The position numbers and the translations under genes are program-made. The notes under the pieces are model-generated. The model worked only from the letters and a program-made list of their open reading frames with translations, searched no databases and was not told where the DNA came from. Below, one piece after another: positions 46,416 through 56,725 of a stretch of DNA of 64,000 nt. The first letter of the stretch is position 1. Every line of letters begins with the position of its first letter. Source of the stretch: Glaciimonas sp. PCH181 (GTDB lineage Bacteria > Pseudomonadota > Gammaproteobacteria > Burkholderiales > Burkholderiaceae_D); contig NZ_PYFP01000001.1 in NCBI RefSeq assembly GCF_003056055.1, positions 1,674,001 to 1,738,000 of the forward strand. The letters are read 5' to 3'.

Positions 46416-48293
46416 TTAGATTTTTTGGTTCAGTTGCGCTTGCTCGTATTGCTCACGCGCCAGTTGTACCGACGCCCGCGCTGAGACTTCCGGCACCGCG
46501 ACTTCCCACCAGCAGCCACCATCCTCGGTAGTCCGTTTAGGGTCGGTATCGATGCAGACCAGATAGGTCCGATCCGCAGCACGGGCGCGCTGCATTGCGG
46601 CTTCCAATTCAGGGATCGATTTAACATTCTCAGCGATTGCACCCAACGATCTGGCATGCGCGGCAAAGTCAATCTGCGGCGCACCAAGAGCACCCTGCAA
46701 GCAGTCTTCCAGCATATTGTTGAACGGTGCACCGCCACAAGCTTGTTGCAGACGATTGATGCAGCCATAACCACGATTGTCCAGCACCACGATAATCAGT
46801 TTTTTATCCAGCATGACTGAAGTCGCGATTTCAGAGTTCATCATCAAATAGCTGCCATCGCCCACCATCACGATCACTTCTCGTTCCGGCTTAGCCAGCT
46901 TGACGCCAAGTGCACCGGCAATTTCATAGCCCATACAAGAATAGCCGTACTCGACGTGATAGCCGCCCGGCGTTGCTGTGCGCCACAGTTTGTGAAGTTC
47001 CGCTGGCAAGGTCCCGGCCGCGCAGACCACGATATCGCTCACCGGCGAAGCGCTGCTTGAACGCTGCACTGCGCCGATGACTTCGCCATCGTAAGGTAAC
47101 TCAGGCGCGGCGATTTCGCACCGATGGGTGATGCCGTTGACGGTAGCGCGCCATGCTGCCGCTTGCTCATTTGCCTCAACAGTCCAGGTTTCACTGGCGC
47201 GCCAATCTTTAAGCTCGCGTGACAAAGCAGTCAAACCCAAAGCGGCATCCGACAACATGCTGGCACCTTGCCACTTCATAGCATCGCAAGAATTGACATT
47301 GATATTGATCAATTGCGCCTGTGCAAACAACGAATGCGATCCGGTGGTGAAATCCTGCAAGCGACTACCGACAGCAATCACCACATCGGCGTGATCGGCC
47401 ATTGTATTTGCCGCAGGCGAGCCGGTGACGCCAAGTGCGCCCAGTTGCAACGGATGATCCCACGGCAACGCGCCTTTGCCAGCCTGCGTTTCTGCAACCG
47501 GCACGCCGTGCTCTTCGGCGAATTTGCGCAAAGTCTCAGTGGCATTGCCATATAAGACTCCGCCACCGGCAACGATCAACGGTTGCCGGGCATTTTTTAA
47601 CAAGCCCAAGACTTGCTGCAATTCATCGGCGGCAGGCGGCTGTGCCCGAAACGTCACCAGTTTCGGTTTGAAAAATGCCAACGGAAAATCGTAGGCCATC
47701 GTCTGCACATCCTGCGGCAACGCCAATGTCACAGGCCCGCATTGCGCCGGATCGGTTAATACCTGAATCGCCCGTGGCAGCGCGGTCAGCAACTGCTCAG
47801 GATAAATAATCCGATCAAAATAACGCGACAACGGCTTAAATGCATCATTCACCGAAACACTGCCGTCCTGAAAATTTTCCAGTTGTTGCAGCACCGGATC
47901 GGGTCGCCGTGAGACGAAAATATCCCCCGGCAGCAACAGCACCGGCAAGCGATTCACATGCGCCAGCGCTGCCGCCGTCAATAGATTAGTCGCGCCCGGT
48001 CCTATCGAACTGGTGACCGCCATCATGCGCCGCCGCATATGTGCTTTGGCATAGCCAATTGCTGCATGTGCCATGGCCTGCTCGTTGTGCGCCCGATAGG
48101 TCGGCAATTCTTCGCGGTGCTGATACAGCGCCTCTCCCAACCCGGCGACATTGCCGTGGCCGAAAATCGCAAAGACGCCACCGAATAATGGCGCTTCACC
48201 ATTCCCGTCTGCGGTCATAACTCGCAGCGCCGCCAGATAGCGCACCAGCGCCTGCGCCATCGTTAGTCGAATTGTCCCGCTATCGTTGCTCAT
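46416..48293 (-). CDS. iolD: 3D-(3,5/4)-trihydroxycyclohexane-1,2-dione acylhydrolase
   Basis: A 625-residue thiamine-diphosphate enzyme that opens the inositol-derived ring. N-terminal Pyr domain with catalytic Glu-type region (FAIFGHGNVAGLGEALYQHR), a central domain, and the C-terminal TPP site VGDGSYLMMNSEIATSVML ending in DNRGYGCINRLQ (GDG-x-NN pattern). Overlaps iolC by 4 bases. Confidence 0.95.
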   Translation of the reverse strand: MSNDSGTIRLTMAQALVRYLAALRVMTADGNGEAPLFGGVFAIFGHGNVAGLGEALYQHREELPTYRAHNEQAMAHAAIGYAKAHMRRRMMAVTSSIGPGATNLLTAAALAHVNRLPVLLLPGDIFVSRRPDPVLQQLENFQDGSVSVNDAFKPLSRYFDRIIYPEQLLTALPRAIQVLTDPAQCGPVTLALPQDVQTMAYDFPLAFFKPKLVTFRAQPPAADELQQVLGLLKNARQPLIVAGGGVLYGNATETLRKFAEEHGVPVAETQAGKGALPWDHPLQLGALGVTGSPAANTMADHADVVIAVGSRLQDFTTGSHSLFAQAQLININVNSCDAMKWQGASMLSDAALGLTALSRELKDWRASETWTVEANEQAAAWRATVNGITHRCEIAAPELPYDGEVIGAVQRSSSASPVSDIVVCAAGTLPAELHKLWRTATPGGYHVEYGYSCMGYEIAGALGVKLAKPEREVIVMVGDGSYLMMNSEIATSVMLDKKLIIVVLDNRGYGCINRLQQACGGAPFNNMLEDCLQGALGAPQIDFAAHARSLGAIAENVKSIPELEAAMQRARAADRTYLVCIDTDPKRTTEDGGCWWEVAVPEVSARASVQLAREQYEQAQLNQKI

Positions 48294-50302
48294 GCTGCGC
48301 GCTCCACATTTTTTGTTTCTGCCGATGCTGTCTGCGGAATTGCTGCGGTACGTCCGTGGCTGGACTGCCAGACGCCAATCAGTTGTTCAAAGGTCGCGCG
48401 TACCTCTGCGATCAATGCTGCATCATCAATTTCACCTTGCAGCCAACGGCGTGCAGGCGCATGAAAAATTGTCCGCCCCACCATAAAGCCACGGCAAGTC
48501 TTACTATCTTTTGAGGCCAGAAATCCTGCTGCCAATTGCTCTACCGATGCGTTCAATCCCAGCAACACCACACCGCGGCAATAAGGGTCGCGTTCTGCGA
48601 TCAGACTATCAATCGCCGTCCATTGCGCTGGGGCCATTGATTCCAGCTTCCACCATTCTGGGTAGATACCCAAGTTATACAAACGCTTAAGCGCTCGCAA
48701 CACGGTGGTGTCGGTGATTTCCAAGTTTTTTGAGGGAATAATTTCCAGCAACAATTCATGCCCGCTGACCTGCACTGCGTCATATAACGCACGGATTTGT
48801 GCTTCTTGTTCCAGACGATTTTCAACGGCGTCGTCAGGATGCAATTGCACTAAACATTTCACGACTTGTTCACGCGGCCAGCTAATCAGATGTGAGCCTA
48901 TCGAACGGCCATAATCAAACTCAAGCGGATTCGACAACGGCAGTTCCACAGTACGTCCAAGCCACCAACCACGGCCGGTGGCGGCATTCAAGGCATCCTG
49001 ACCATAACGATCGTCGATCAACACACCGATCTTGCCTTGCAGATTGAGCGCCTTTTCGGTCTGCGCAACGGCTTCCACTAACAGGCATTTCAATGCAGGC
49101 AGACGCGTTTCGGCAACGCCGCTTTCACGCGCCAATTCAAAAAATTGATTACGATGATCAAAGGCGAAGACATTCAATTCATCCCATGCCGGACGCGGTG
49201 CGGTAACCCGATGCAAACGGGTTAAATGTGCATCCTGATCCGGACGCTGCAGACGCGTACTATTGGCTAGAAAATATTCCAACTCAACCGGCGTCGGCAT
49301 CGCCGGCGCACAAGCATGGCGTGATACGACTAAGGCACCGCAGGCATTGGCGTAACGGCAGCAGGTTTCATCATCCGCACCAGTCAGCCAGCCCTTCAGA
49401 AAACCGGACAAAAATGCATCACCCGCGCCAAGTACATTTAATACCTCAACTTGCACGCCCTGATAATTGAAACCCTCGTCCAGACTTGCCGGGATGTCGC
49501 CGTGGATGACCGCGCACCCAAGCGGGCCGCGCTTGACCACCAATGTCGCCGCGCTGACCGCACGTACGGCGAGCAACGAAGCGATGATATTGGCACCGCC
49601 GCCAGCAATCATAAATTCTTCTTCAGTACCGACGACCAGATCAAATTTCGGTAAAATTCCCTGCAAATGCGCGGTCACATTATGGTCAGCGATGAAACGC
49701 GTTTCACCATCACCCTTTGCGGCCAAGCCCCACAGCACCGGACGGTAATCGATATCCAACACCGTGCGGACGTTATTCCGCCGCGCATAGTCCAATGCCA
49801 GATTGCTGGTGCGATGCACTTTTTGGGTCGAAAAATGCGTGCCGGTAATGAGCAGCGCTTTGCTAGACGCGATGAAAGCCTCATCGATATCTTCTTCCGA
49901 AATCGCCATGTCCGCGCAATTATCGCGATAGAAAATTAACGGAAATGTATCCCTGTCCTTCAGGCCCAGCATAACTAATGCTGTCAGCCGCTCGGGATCG
50001 ATTTTGATCTGGCTGACATCGCAGCCCTCGGCAGCAAGCGCCTTGGTCAGAAACTGGCCATTGTGTTCGTTACCGACCCGCGCCAGCATTGCCGATTTCA
50101 GGCCTAGTCGTGCGCAGCCAAACGCAATATTCGCGGAAGAACCGCCAAGATATTTAGCAAAGCTGGTTACGTCCTCCAGCCGTGCGCCAATTTGTTGCGC
50201 ATATAAATCCACTGCCAGACGGCCCAGACAAATAATATCGCGCTGACGATCCGGTGCAAATCTCGTGCTCACGGTGGTCGCTGCATGTAATGGTGTTGTC
50301 AT
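48290..50302 (-). CDS. iolC: Fused 5-dehydro-2-deoxygluconokinase and DUF2090 aldolase-like protein
   Basis: A 670-residue two-domain protein. Residues 15-335 are a PfkB sugar kinase (ICLGRLAVDLYAQQIGARLE; YLGGSSANIAFGCARLGLKS; ATP/catalytic motif NVLGAGDAFLSGFLKGWLTG) that phosphorylates 5-dehydro-2-deoxygluconate. Residues 365-650 are a DUF2090 domain with TIM-barrel character (NVFAFDHRNQFFELARESGV; RGVVLLGLNASVEQLAAGF), thought to cleave the phosphorylated product like IolJ, since no separate iolJ is present. The fusion is known from proteobacteria; the aldolase role is inferred from databases of this family, not from residues I can verify. It begins the catabolic block, 11 bases after the ABC ATPase gene. 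Confidence 0.9.
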   Translation of the reverse strand: MTTPLHAATTVSTRFAPDRQRDIICLGRLAVDLYAQQIGARLEDVTSFAKYLGGSSANIAFGCARLGLKSAMLARVGNEHNGQFLTKALAAEGCDVSQIKIDPERLTALVMLGLKDRDTFPLIFYRDNCADMAISEEDIDEAFIASSKALLITGTHFSTQKVHRTSNLALDYARRNNVRTVLDIDYRPVLWGLAAKGDGETRFIADHNVTAHLQGILPKFDLVVGTEEEFMIAGGGANIIASLLAVRAVSAATLVVKRGPLGCAVIHGDIPASLDEGFNYQGVQVEVLNVLGAGDAFLSGFLKGWLTGADDETCCRYANACGALVVSRHACAPAMPTPVELEYFLANSTRLQRPDQDAHLTRLHRVTAPRPAWDELNVFAFDHRNQFFELARESGVAETRLPALKCLLVEAVAQTEKALNLQGKIGVLIDDRYGQDALNAATGRGWWLGRTVELPLSNPLEFDYGRSIGSHLISWPREQVVKCLVQLHPDDAVENRLEQEAQIRALYDAVQVSGHELLLEIIPSKNLEITDTTVLRALKRLYNLGIYPEWWKLESMAPAQWTAIDSLIAERDPYCRGVVLLGLNASVEQLAAGFLASKDSKTCRGFMVGRTIFHAPARRWLQGEIDDAALIAEVRATFEQLIGVWQSSHGRTAAIPQTASAETKNVERAA

Positions 50303-50313
50303 GAATATTCCCT

Positions 50314-51096
50314 TTAAATCCTGATGCCTTCGAGTTGATTCATCAGCGTCTGCATCTCCGCACCGCCCGCCATCATGTCCAGCACCTCATCTTTAGAGAC
50401 ATTTTCTTTAGTAAATGTCCCCATCGATTTGCCGCGATTAAGCAACGTGAACGAGTCACCAATCGGGTATGCATGATGAACGTTATGCGTGATAAAAATC
50501 ACGGAAATACCGCGCTCACGCGCTTTATGAATGAGCTTGAGAACATTGAACGATTGCTTGACGCCGAGCGCCGCTGTCGGCTCATCCAAAATCAATACTC
50601 GCGCACCGAAATGAATCGCGCGGGCAATCGCCAGACATTGCTTTTCACCGCCCGACATCGTCCCGATTGCATGATGCGGATCACGCACCATGATGCCCAT
50701 TTCAGCCAGTTTCTCGCTAGCCGTTTGCGCAGCGTATTTCATATCCATCACGGTGATACCGAATATCTTTTTTGTCGGTTCACGGCCCATGAAAAAATTC
50801 CGCGCCACCGATAACAAAGGGACCAATGCAAGATCCTGATATACCGTCGCCACGCCGACATCCAGCGCCTCTTTCGGTGAATTAAAAGAAACCGGTTTGT
50901 CATCGACAAGATATTGCCCTTCAGAGGGCTTATGCACCCCTGCCAGGGTTTTAATTAACGTCGATTTTCCTGCGCCGTTGTCGCCCAGCAAACAATGTAC
51001 TTCGCCCTTTTTAAGACGAAGAGTGACGCCCTGCAACGCGATCACGGAGCCAAAAAATTTACTGACGTTTTCTAAAGCCAGAATAGTGTCGCTCAT
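50314..51096 (-). CDS. Sugar (inositol) ABC transporter ATPase
   Basis: A 260-residue single-ABC ATPase. Walker A is GDNGAGKST, signature MSGGEKQ, Walker [14 protein letters not shown], switch ITHNV. It is the short single-domain type, unlike the duplicated RbsA/MglA ATPases, as seen in FrcA-like systems. It abuts the permease gene (2 bases) and the kinase gene. Inositol as substrate is inferred from its place in the iol operon. Confidence 0.9.
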   Translation of the reverse strand: MSDTILALENVSKFFGSVIALQGVTLRLKKGEVHCLLGDNGAGKSTLIKTLAGVHKPSEGQYLVDDKPVSFNSPKEALDVGVATVYQDLALVPLLSVARNFFMGREPTKKIFGITVMDMKYAAQTASEKLAEMGIMVRDPHHAIGTMSGGEKQCLAIARAIHFGARVLILDEPTAALGVKQSFNVLKLIHKARERGISVIFITHNVHHAYPIGDSFTLLNRGKSMGTFTKENVSKDEVLDMMAGGAEMQTLMNQLEGIRI

Positions 51097-51098
51097 GA

Positions 51099-52283
51099 TT
51101 ACCTCGCCTCCGTCACGCGCCGGCGGACATAGTTATTGAACAGAACCGCGACCAGCAACATCACGCCGAGAAATACCCTGAACCAGTCAGAGTTAAGGTT
51201 CGTGTAAGAGATCCCAATCTGCACCACACCAAATATTAATGCGCCAAAACAAGCACCGATGACTGAGCCGTAACCGCCGGTCAACAATGCACCGCCGATA
51301 ACGGCAGCGATGATTGCTTCAAACTCTTTCTGCAAGCCACGGTCGGCTGCAGCCGAGCCAACATCGGCGACTTGCAGGACTGCGAACAAGCAGGCGCAAA
51401 ATGCGGTGAATACGAATAAAGTAATTTTTACGCGTCGCACCGGTACACCGACATTTTTAGCAGCATTGGCGTCGCCGCCCACAGCAAAAATCCAGTTACC
51501 AAAACGAGTACGTGCCAAAATAAAGCTGGCAACGATCGCTAACGCAATCCACCAGACAATCACCTTTGGAACGCCTGCAACCAATGGCGCACCGCCATCA
51601 GTGGTCGCAATCCAACCTTGTCCTGCCATCCAGCGAAAGAAACCGTTCCCTACCGTGCCGATAAATAACCAGCCTCCCAGCCAGTCTTTGGACGCATATT
51701 CGCCCACGCCACTAACGATGGTGCGGTTGGCAAACATGATCGATAGCGCCAGCGTCAAGCCACGCAAAATAAAGAGAAAAGCCAGCGTGACGATGAAGGA
51801 CGGCAGACGGGTTTTGATGACCAGATAACCATTCAGCCAACCCAGCGCCATCGATCCGGCAAATGCAAAAATCACAGCTAACCAAAACGGCCAGTGAAAA
51901 TACACCGTGGGAATCGCCACCATCATTCCGGCAAAGCCGATCATCGAGCCTATCGACAAATCGAACTCCCCAGCGATCATCAACATACAGGCACCGATAG
52001 CGATCAGGCCAAGATAGGCTGCGACTTGCATCCAGTTGACGATACCGTCCAGATTGAACATGCCGGAGTCGCCAGCGGTCAGTGCAAAGATAATAAAAAC
52101 CAGAATCACGCCAGCCAGCGAAGCGAACTCCGGGCGACCCAGAAAGCGCTTCAAACCGCCCTCTGAACGGACGCGTTCATCCTGCTGAATGTTTGGGCTA
52201 TTCGGGGAATTAATGTTATTTTTTTGGGCTGAGTCGTCGCCTACAGGCGTGACTTTTTCAGCACGGATGCTATGTGAACTCAT
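51099..52283 (-). CDS. Sugar (inositol) ABC transporter permease
   Basis: A 394-residue CUT2-type (RbsC-like) permease with about ten membrane segments starting near residue 65; the N-terminal 55 residues are hydrophilic and N/S-rich. Typical: [82 protein letters not shown] 52281-52283 has GCAGGAGA upstream; an extension to 52385 was rejected. It works with the neighbouring ATPase and binding protein. Confidence 0.9.
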   Translation of the reverse strand: MSSHSIRAEKVTPVGDDSAQKNNINSPNSPNIQQDERVRSEGGLKRFLGRPEFASLAGVILVFIIFALTAGDSGMFNLDGIVNWMQVAAYLGLIAIGACMLMIAGEFDLSIGSMIGFAGMMVAIPTVYFHWPFWLAVIFAFAGSMALGWLNGYLVIKTRLPSFIVTLAFLFILRGLTLALSIMFANRTIVSGVGEYASKDWLGGWLFIGTVGNGFFRWMAGQGWIATTDGGAPLVAGVPKVIVWWIALAIVASFILARTRFGNWIFAVGGDANAAKNVGVPVRRVKITLFVFTAFCACLFAVLQVADVGSAAADRGLQKEFEAIIAAVIGGALLTGGYGSVIGACFGALIFGVVQIGISYTNLNSDWFRVFLGVMLLVAVLFNNYVRRRVTEAR

Positions 52284-52454
52284 GAAATATCTCCTGCTTA
52301 TAGTGGCCGGCCCCGAACTTCGGACCGGCACTTTTTTTGATACAACATCAAACGGACTACGCAACACCCGCTTACATGCACACACTTGATACGCAGTGCA
52401 TGAAGGTTACGGGTGGCCGTAAAACATCAAATAGATGCAGTAAAAGAGGGAAAA

Positions 52455-53498
52455 TTAACGATACTGACCTGCGTATTTGAGGACTTTATCAATATTATCT
52501 TTGGTGATGTAACCCGGACCTGAGCTGATGTGGCGTGGTCCGTAAATCGGTGCCAATCCATACTCGGCAAGACGTGCCTGAAACTTCGGATTAGCCTTCA
52601 GCTTTGCCTGAATCGTTGCCACGTCGGTGGTATGCGTTTGCGTCATGATCGCCAGGACTGCAACCGGAATGTAACCCTGCAAGTAGGGTTGCTGATCAAT
52701 CGCAAACTGGACCGAACCATCCTGAATACCCTTGGCAATCTCATCTGACAAATCGAATGTAGCGAACCACATTTTGCCTTTCAGACCCATTTTTTGCAAT
52801 GCGCGCAGACTCGGCCCAGCTGAATCCGGCCCCAATGCCAACACGCCTTGCGTACCTGGATTATTCCGTAAATAAGCGCTCAGTTTGCTTTCTATTCCGG
52901 TTGGATCCTGACCTGCATCAAGCGTCGCTTTTTTATAATCGACGCCAATCGCATCGGCAAAACCGCGGCAACGCTCGAATGAGGATGGATTAGTAGCGTA
53001 ATGGTTGACGCATACGAAAGACTTGATGCCCGCGGCTTTCGCCTTTTCGCCAGCGCCCTTGCCTGCATCATATTCAGGCTGACCGACGTGCATGATCGCG
53101 CCTAATTCTTCGCTTTGTTTCTGTGTGCCGGAATTGATTGTGACCAAAGGAATTTTCTTGGCAGTCACGTTTTCCATCGCTTTTTTCAGTACGCTATAGT
53201 CCGCGATACTGACGATCACACCGTCGTAATGACGGGCTGCTGCTTGTTCGATCAAACGCGACATATCGGCCAAATCACCGTTAGGTGGATTACGATAGTC
53301 AACGGTCACGTTGAAATCTTCACCTGCTTGCTTGATCGCATTTTTGATCGTATTCCACCAGGAATCAGAGTCCGGTGCATGACTAATCAGGACAAATTTT
53401 TCTGCTGCTGCATACGCCACATTTACTGATACCGCTGACATCGCCAAGGTTGCTACCATCAAGGCTTTGACAAGCCGTTTGCATCTATATCGTTGCAT
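52455..53498 (-). CDS. Sugar (inositol) ABC transporter substrate-binding protein
   Basis: A 347-residue periplasmic binding protein of the RbsB/type 1 fold. Signal peptide residues 1-31 (KALMVATLAMSAVSVNVAYA|A). Binding-fold features: FVLISHAPDSDSWWNTIKNA, GVIVSIADYSVLKKAMENV, VLALGPDSAGPSLRALQKM, and QFAIDQQPYLQGYIPV near the end. First gene of the ABC-iol operon; the divergent RpiR gene starts 277 bases away. Confidence 0.9.
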   Translation of the reverse strand: MQRYRCKRLVKALMVATLAMSAVSVNVAYAAAEKFVLISHAPDSDSWWNTIKNAIKQAGEDFNVTVDYRNPPNGDLADMSRLIEQAAARHYDGVIVSIADYSVLKKAMENVTAKKIPLVTINSGTQKQSEELGAIMHVGQPEYDAGKGAGEKAKAAGIKSFVCVNHYATNPSSFERCRGFADAIGVDYKKATLDAGQDPTGIESKLSAYLRNNPGTQGVLALGPDSAGPSLRALQKMGLKGKMWFATFDLSDEIAKGIQDGSVQFAIDQQPYLQGYIPVAVLAIMTQTHTTDVATIQAKLKANPKFQARLAEYGLAPIYGPRHISSGPGYITKDNIDKVLKYAGQYR

Positions 53499-53675
53499 GT
53501 TATTAATCTCCGATGTTATTTTGTCCGAACTTTAGGGGATATCCGGTGTGTGTGCCACGCAATCGGTATGCTGCCATGCGCTTCGATGTACTGAAGCCTG
53601 GCCTTTCCCGATCGGCACTTAACAATAGAACATGCAGAACAACAATGCAACTTTTTTTTCAAACTATTTTTAATT

Positions 53676-53692
53676 TAGAATAAAATTTTCAA
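53676..53692. promoter_or_regulatory. GAA-N7-TTC inverted repeat between the ABC operon and rpiR
   Basis: TTAGAATAAAATTTTCAA in the 277-base A/T-rich divergent gap contains GAA (53678-53680) and TTC (53688-53690). A similar repeat, with six bases between, stands in front of iolG. Such A/T-rich GAA/TTC repeats resemble reported IolR/RpiR operators. Low-information motif, so tentative. Confidence 0.3.
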
Positions 53693-53775
53693 TTACATTT
53701 ATAAACATCTTTATAATTACGTTAATCAGCGCATCAGTACAAAGATAACAACGCAAGAACATATAAGGAAATACC

Positions 53776-54642
53776 ATGGCGGAAACTGCTACAGTCGACC
53801 AACTAATGCTACACATTGCTGACAAATACGCCACGCTTTCCAAGCAACTAAAGATCATTGCAAAGTACGTCGAACAACATCGGACTAGTTTGATGCTGGA
53901 ACGCATTAGCGATATCGCCGAACATTGCGATGTGCAACCGTCAGCGATCGTACGCTTCGCCAAACAATTTGGCTTTAGCGGCTTCAGCGAAATGCAGGCG
54001 GTATTCCGCGACGCTTACACCGCCCAAACCGGGCCGTCGCCTAACTATCAGCAACGCATCCGCAAACTGATAGAAACCAAAGCGTCACCGCTCAGCAGCG
54101 GGGCGATGGCACGCGAATTTATCGACGCCAGTCGCAGCGGTTTGGATGAACTGTTAAGCGGTCTGGATGAAGCGCGATTTGAAGAGGCGGTCAAACTTCT
54201 GGTCAAAGCCGATAATATTTACGTCATCGGCGTGCGCCGTTCTTTCCCTATCGCCTCCTACATTGTGTATGCGCTGCAACACACCAATAAACGCGTGCAT
54301 CTTTTATCGGGACAAGGCGGCATGTTCCGCGAACAATGCCGCAGTATCGGCAAAAATGACGTGATGATCGCCATCAGTTTTACGCCTTACGGCAAAGAAA
54401 CGCAGGCCTGCGTGCGTCTGGCGCATCATCGTCAGGCCAAGACGTTGGTCATCACCGATAGCCAGCTCAGCCCATTGGCAAAGCACGCTACGGTTTCCTT
54501 AACTGTTAAGGAAGGTAGCGCCTTTGCCTTCCGGTCGCTGACGAATGCGATGTGCTTATGCCAGGCATTATTCATTGCGCTGGCATATCGACTGGAGCTG
54601 GACGTAGAAGAGACCAGCGCTATTGATGGCTACGACGATTAA
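53776..54642 (+). CDS. RpiR-family regulator of inositol catabolism
   Basis: A 288-residue protein with an N-terminal HTH_6 domain (LISDIAEHCDVQPSAIVRFA, KQFGFSGFSEMQAVFRDAY) and a C-terminal SIS domain (about 130-260; NIYVIGVRRSFPIASYIVYA, GKNDVMIAISFTPYGKETQA) that senses a phosphorylated sugar or inositol intermediate. SD AAGGA precedes ATG 53776. Divergent to the ABC operon and convergent to the second oxidoreductase gene. Role as repressor of the iol genes is inferred from position and known alpha/betaproteobacterial IolR proteins of this family. Confidence 0.88.
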   Translation: MAETATVDQLMLHIADKYATLSKQLKIIAKYVEQHRTSLMLERISDIAEHCDVQPSAIVRFAKQFGFSGFSEMQAVFRDAYTAQTGPSPNYQQRIRKLIETKASPLSSGAMAREFIDASRSGLDELLSGLDEARFEEAVKLLVKADNIYVIGVRRSFPIASYIVYALQHTNKRVHLLSGQGGMFREQCRSIGKNDVMIAISFTPYGKETQACVRLAHHRQAKTLVITDSQLSPLAKHATVSLTVKEGSAFAFRSLTNAMCLCQALFIALAYRLELDVEETSAIDGYDD

Positions 54643-54652
54643 TCGAGATCAG

Positions 54653-55678
54653 TTACAGCATCACAGGTAATTTCGATAACAGCGACTCGCGCATGGCGAT
54701 GCCAATCCGAGTCGCTTCCGTCGCATCATCAAGTGTCAGACTCAACGGTGTATTGTTGCGAATGGCGTCGACAAAATAGGCAGCCTCGGTCAGAAAAGCA
54801 TCTTCAAAGCGCTCGAAAAACGTTGGCGTGCATTCGTTGCGAATACCCCTTGCATCGGCAATCTCCAACCGATTCTGGCGAGCATTGCGCCCTACCGTCA
54901 AACGCCCTGCCGTACCCGTAACTTCCGTCACCGTTTCATGCCCGTGTGGCATGGTGCGCGATGCGTAAAAGGTGGCGATACGACCATTTTCAAATTCACA
55001 AATCGCCACGCCGTTATCCACATCAGCACATGATTGCAAATCCTGATGTACCGCAATCGTACCGCTGGCGAACACTCGCACCGGCTTGGGATTTCCCAGC
55101 AGCCAGCGCGCCAAATCGATATCGTGAACACTGCAGTCGAGAAAAATACCGCCACTAGTCGGGGCGAATTTGACGAAGAATCCATCGGGATCAAGCTGAT
55201 CACAAGTTTGCGAATACACCATGAACGGCTGGCCAATGCTGCCGGACTGGATTTTTTGGTACGCCGCTTGATAGCTGGCGTCAAAACGTCGCACAAAGCC
55301 GATCATCACTTTCAGCTGCGGATGCAGTGCTGCCTCGGCACTCACGCGACGACAATCGTTCAAATCCAGCGACAACGGCTTCTCACAAAATACATGCTTG
55401 CCGGCCTTTAACGCCTGAATGATCTGGTGCGGATGCAACGAAGTCGGCGTCACCAAAAACACCGCATCAAGCCCCTCATGCGCCAGTAGCGCTTCATAAT
55501 CTTCGTAGAGATCGTTAATTCCTAACGTTTCTTTAGCCCACGTCAGTTCAGCCTCAACAGGGCTACAGGCCGCCACCAGCACCGCACCGGAAACACGCCG
55601 TAGCAAGTTCTCAGCATGCCGACGTCCCAATCGCCCTAGCCCGACGATGCCCACTTTTAATGTCGATTGCGCGCTCAT
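54653..55678 (-). CDS. Gfo/Idh/MocA oxidoreductase, probable second inositol dehydrogenase
   Basis: A 341-residue NAD(P)-dependent dehydrogenase. N-terminal Rossmann fold KVGIVGLGRLGRRHAENLL, the EKP motif in VFCEKPLSLDLNDC, and the catalytic GGIFLDCSVHDIDLARWLLG (Asp and His). Its start overlaps the iolG stop by 4 bases. Likely acts on a stereoisomer (scyllo- or chiro-inositol) or a related cyclitol; the substrate cannot be read from sequence. Confidence 0.85.
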   Translation of the reverse strand: MSAQSTLKVGIVGLGRLGRRHAENLLRRVSGAVLVAACSPVEAELTWAKETLGINDLYEDYEALLAHEGLDAVFLVTPTSLHPHQIIQALKAGKHVFCEKPLSLDLNDCRRVSAEAALHPQLKVMIGFVRRFDASYQAAYQKIQSGSIGQPFMVYSQTCDQLDPDGFFVKFAPTSGGIFLDCSVHDIDLARWLLGNPKPVRVFASGTIAVHQDLQSCADVDNGVAICEFENGRIATFYASRTMPHGHETVTEVTGTAGRLTVGRNARQNRLEIADARGIRNECTPTFFERFEDAFLTEAAYFVDAIRNNTPLSLTLDDATEATRIGIAMRESLLSKLPVML

Positions 55679-56667
55679 TTGGATAGGTCGATCGTGCGGT
55701 TTTCACGCCATGATAAGGTCGCTGCCTCGGCCAATGCCAATGCCTTAACCCCGTCATCGATGGTCGTGCGCGCAGTCCCACCGTTAACTAAAACATCAAA
55801 AAAATGCGCGATTTCGCGGGCGTAAGCGGCGCGATAACGCTCTAGGAAGAAATGTTCAGGCAAGTCCTGGCTGACGTTATGCGCGGTAGACGAGACGACT
55901 TCAGTCGGTTTGTGATTGCCCGCCTGTAACATCCCTTGGCTGCCCAGCACTTCAAAACGCTGATCGTATCCATAGGCAGCGCGACGGCTAGTATTTATCT
56001 GACACAGACGCCCACGGCGGGTACGTATCGTAACGACTGCGGAATCAATATCGCCTGCTTCTGCAATCGCCGGATCGCTTAAGCAACTGCCGGTTGCTGA
56101 AATGCTGACGGCTTCGTCATCCAAAATCCAACGAAATATATCGAAATCATGAATCAACATGTCTTTGAAAATACCGCCTGAACTTTTCAAATAAGACACT
56201 GGCGGCGCGCCGGGATCTCTGCTGGTAACGATCAGCATTTCAGGATCGCCAATTTCGCCCGCTGCCAGACGCGTCTTCAGCGCTTCAAAAGTGGGATCAA
56301 AGCGGCGCTGGAAACCAATCATGCAAGTTACTTTGGCATCGGCGACTGCTTGCGCGCAGGCTTTGGCGCGTTCCAGCGTAAGGTCAACCGGCTTCTCGCA
56401 AAATATCGCTTTACCGGCAGCCACGGCGCGCAAGATCAAATCGGCATGGGTGTCTGTGCTCGATGCAATTAATACTGCGCCTACGCTAGAGTCCTCAAGT
56501 GCCGCATCGATGGAGACCACTTGCGCGCCATGCTTACTTGCCAATTCCTGCGCTGCCTGCACATTCACATCGCTCACATATTTGAGGCGCACGCCGGGTT
56601 GCATAACCAGATTACCAGCGTGTATTTTGCCAATGCGGCCCGCGCCAAAGACTGCAACATCTATCAT
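55675..56667 (-). CDS. iolG: Inositol 2-dehydrogenase
   Basis: A 330-residue Gfo/Idh/MocA dehydrogenase converting myo-inositol to scyllo-inosose with NAD. Rossmann start MIDVAVFGAGRIGKIHAGNL, EKP motif AIFCEKPVDLTLERAK, and catalytic SSGGIFKDMLIHDFDIFRWI (Lys97-type EKP, Asp/His pair). ATG 56665-56667 has CGGAGAA eight bases upstream; a frame extension to 56712 was rejected. First gene of a two-gene operon separated from the ABC-iol operon by the rpiR gene. Confidence 0.9.
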   Translation of the reverse strand: MIDVAVFGAGRIGKIHAGNLVMQPGVRLKYVSDVNVQAAQELASKHGAQVVSIDAALEDSSVGAVLIASSTDTHADLILRAVAAGKAIFCEKPVDLTLERAKACAQAVADAKVTCMIGFQRRFDPTFEALKTRLAAGEIGDPEMLIVTSRDPGAPPVSYLKSSGGIFKDMLIHDFDIFRWILDDEAVSISATGSCLSDPAIAEAGDIDSAVVTIRTRRGRLCQINTSRRAAYGYDQRFEVLGSQGMLQAGNHKPTEVVSSTAHNVSQDLPEHFFLERYRAAYAREIAHFFDVLVNGGTARTTIDDGVKALALAEAATLSWRENRTIDLSK

Positions 56668-56725
56668 CTTAATTCTCCGTGGATTTTTTATAGTGATAGC
56701 TATTGTAAGCAAGAATTCGACTTGG

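Noticed and set aside
49451..49748. Plus-strand frames inside iolC and other iol genes
   Set aside because: Antisense shadows of long, well-conserved genes.
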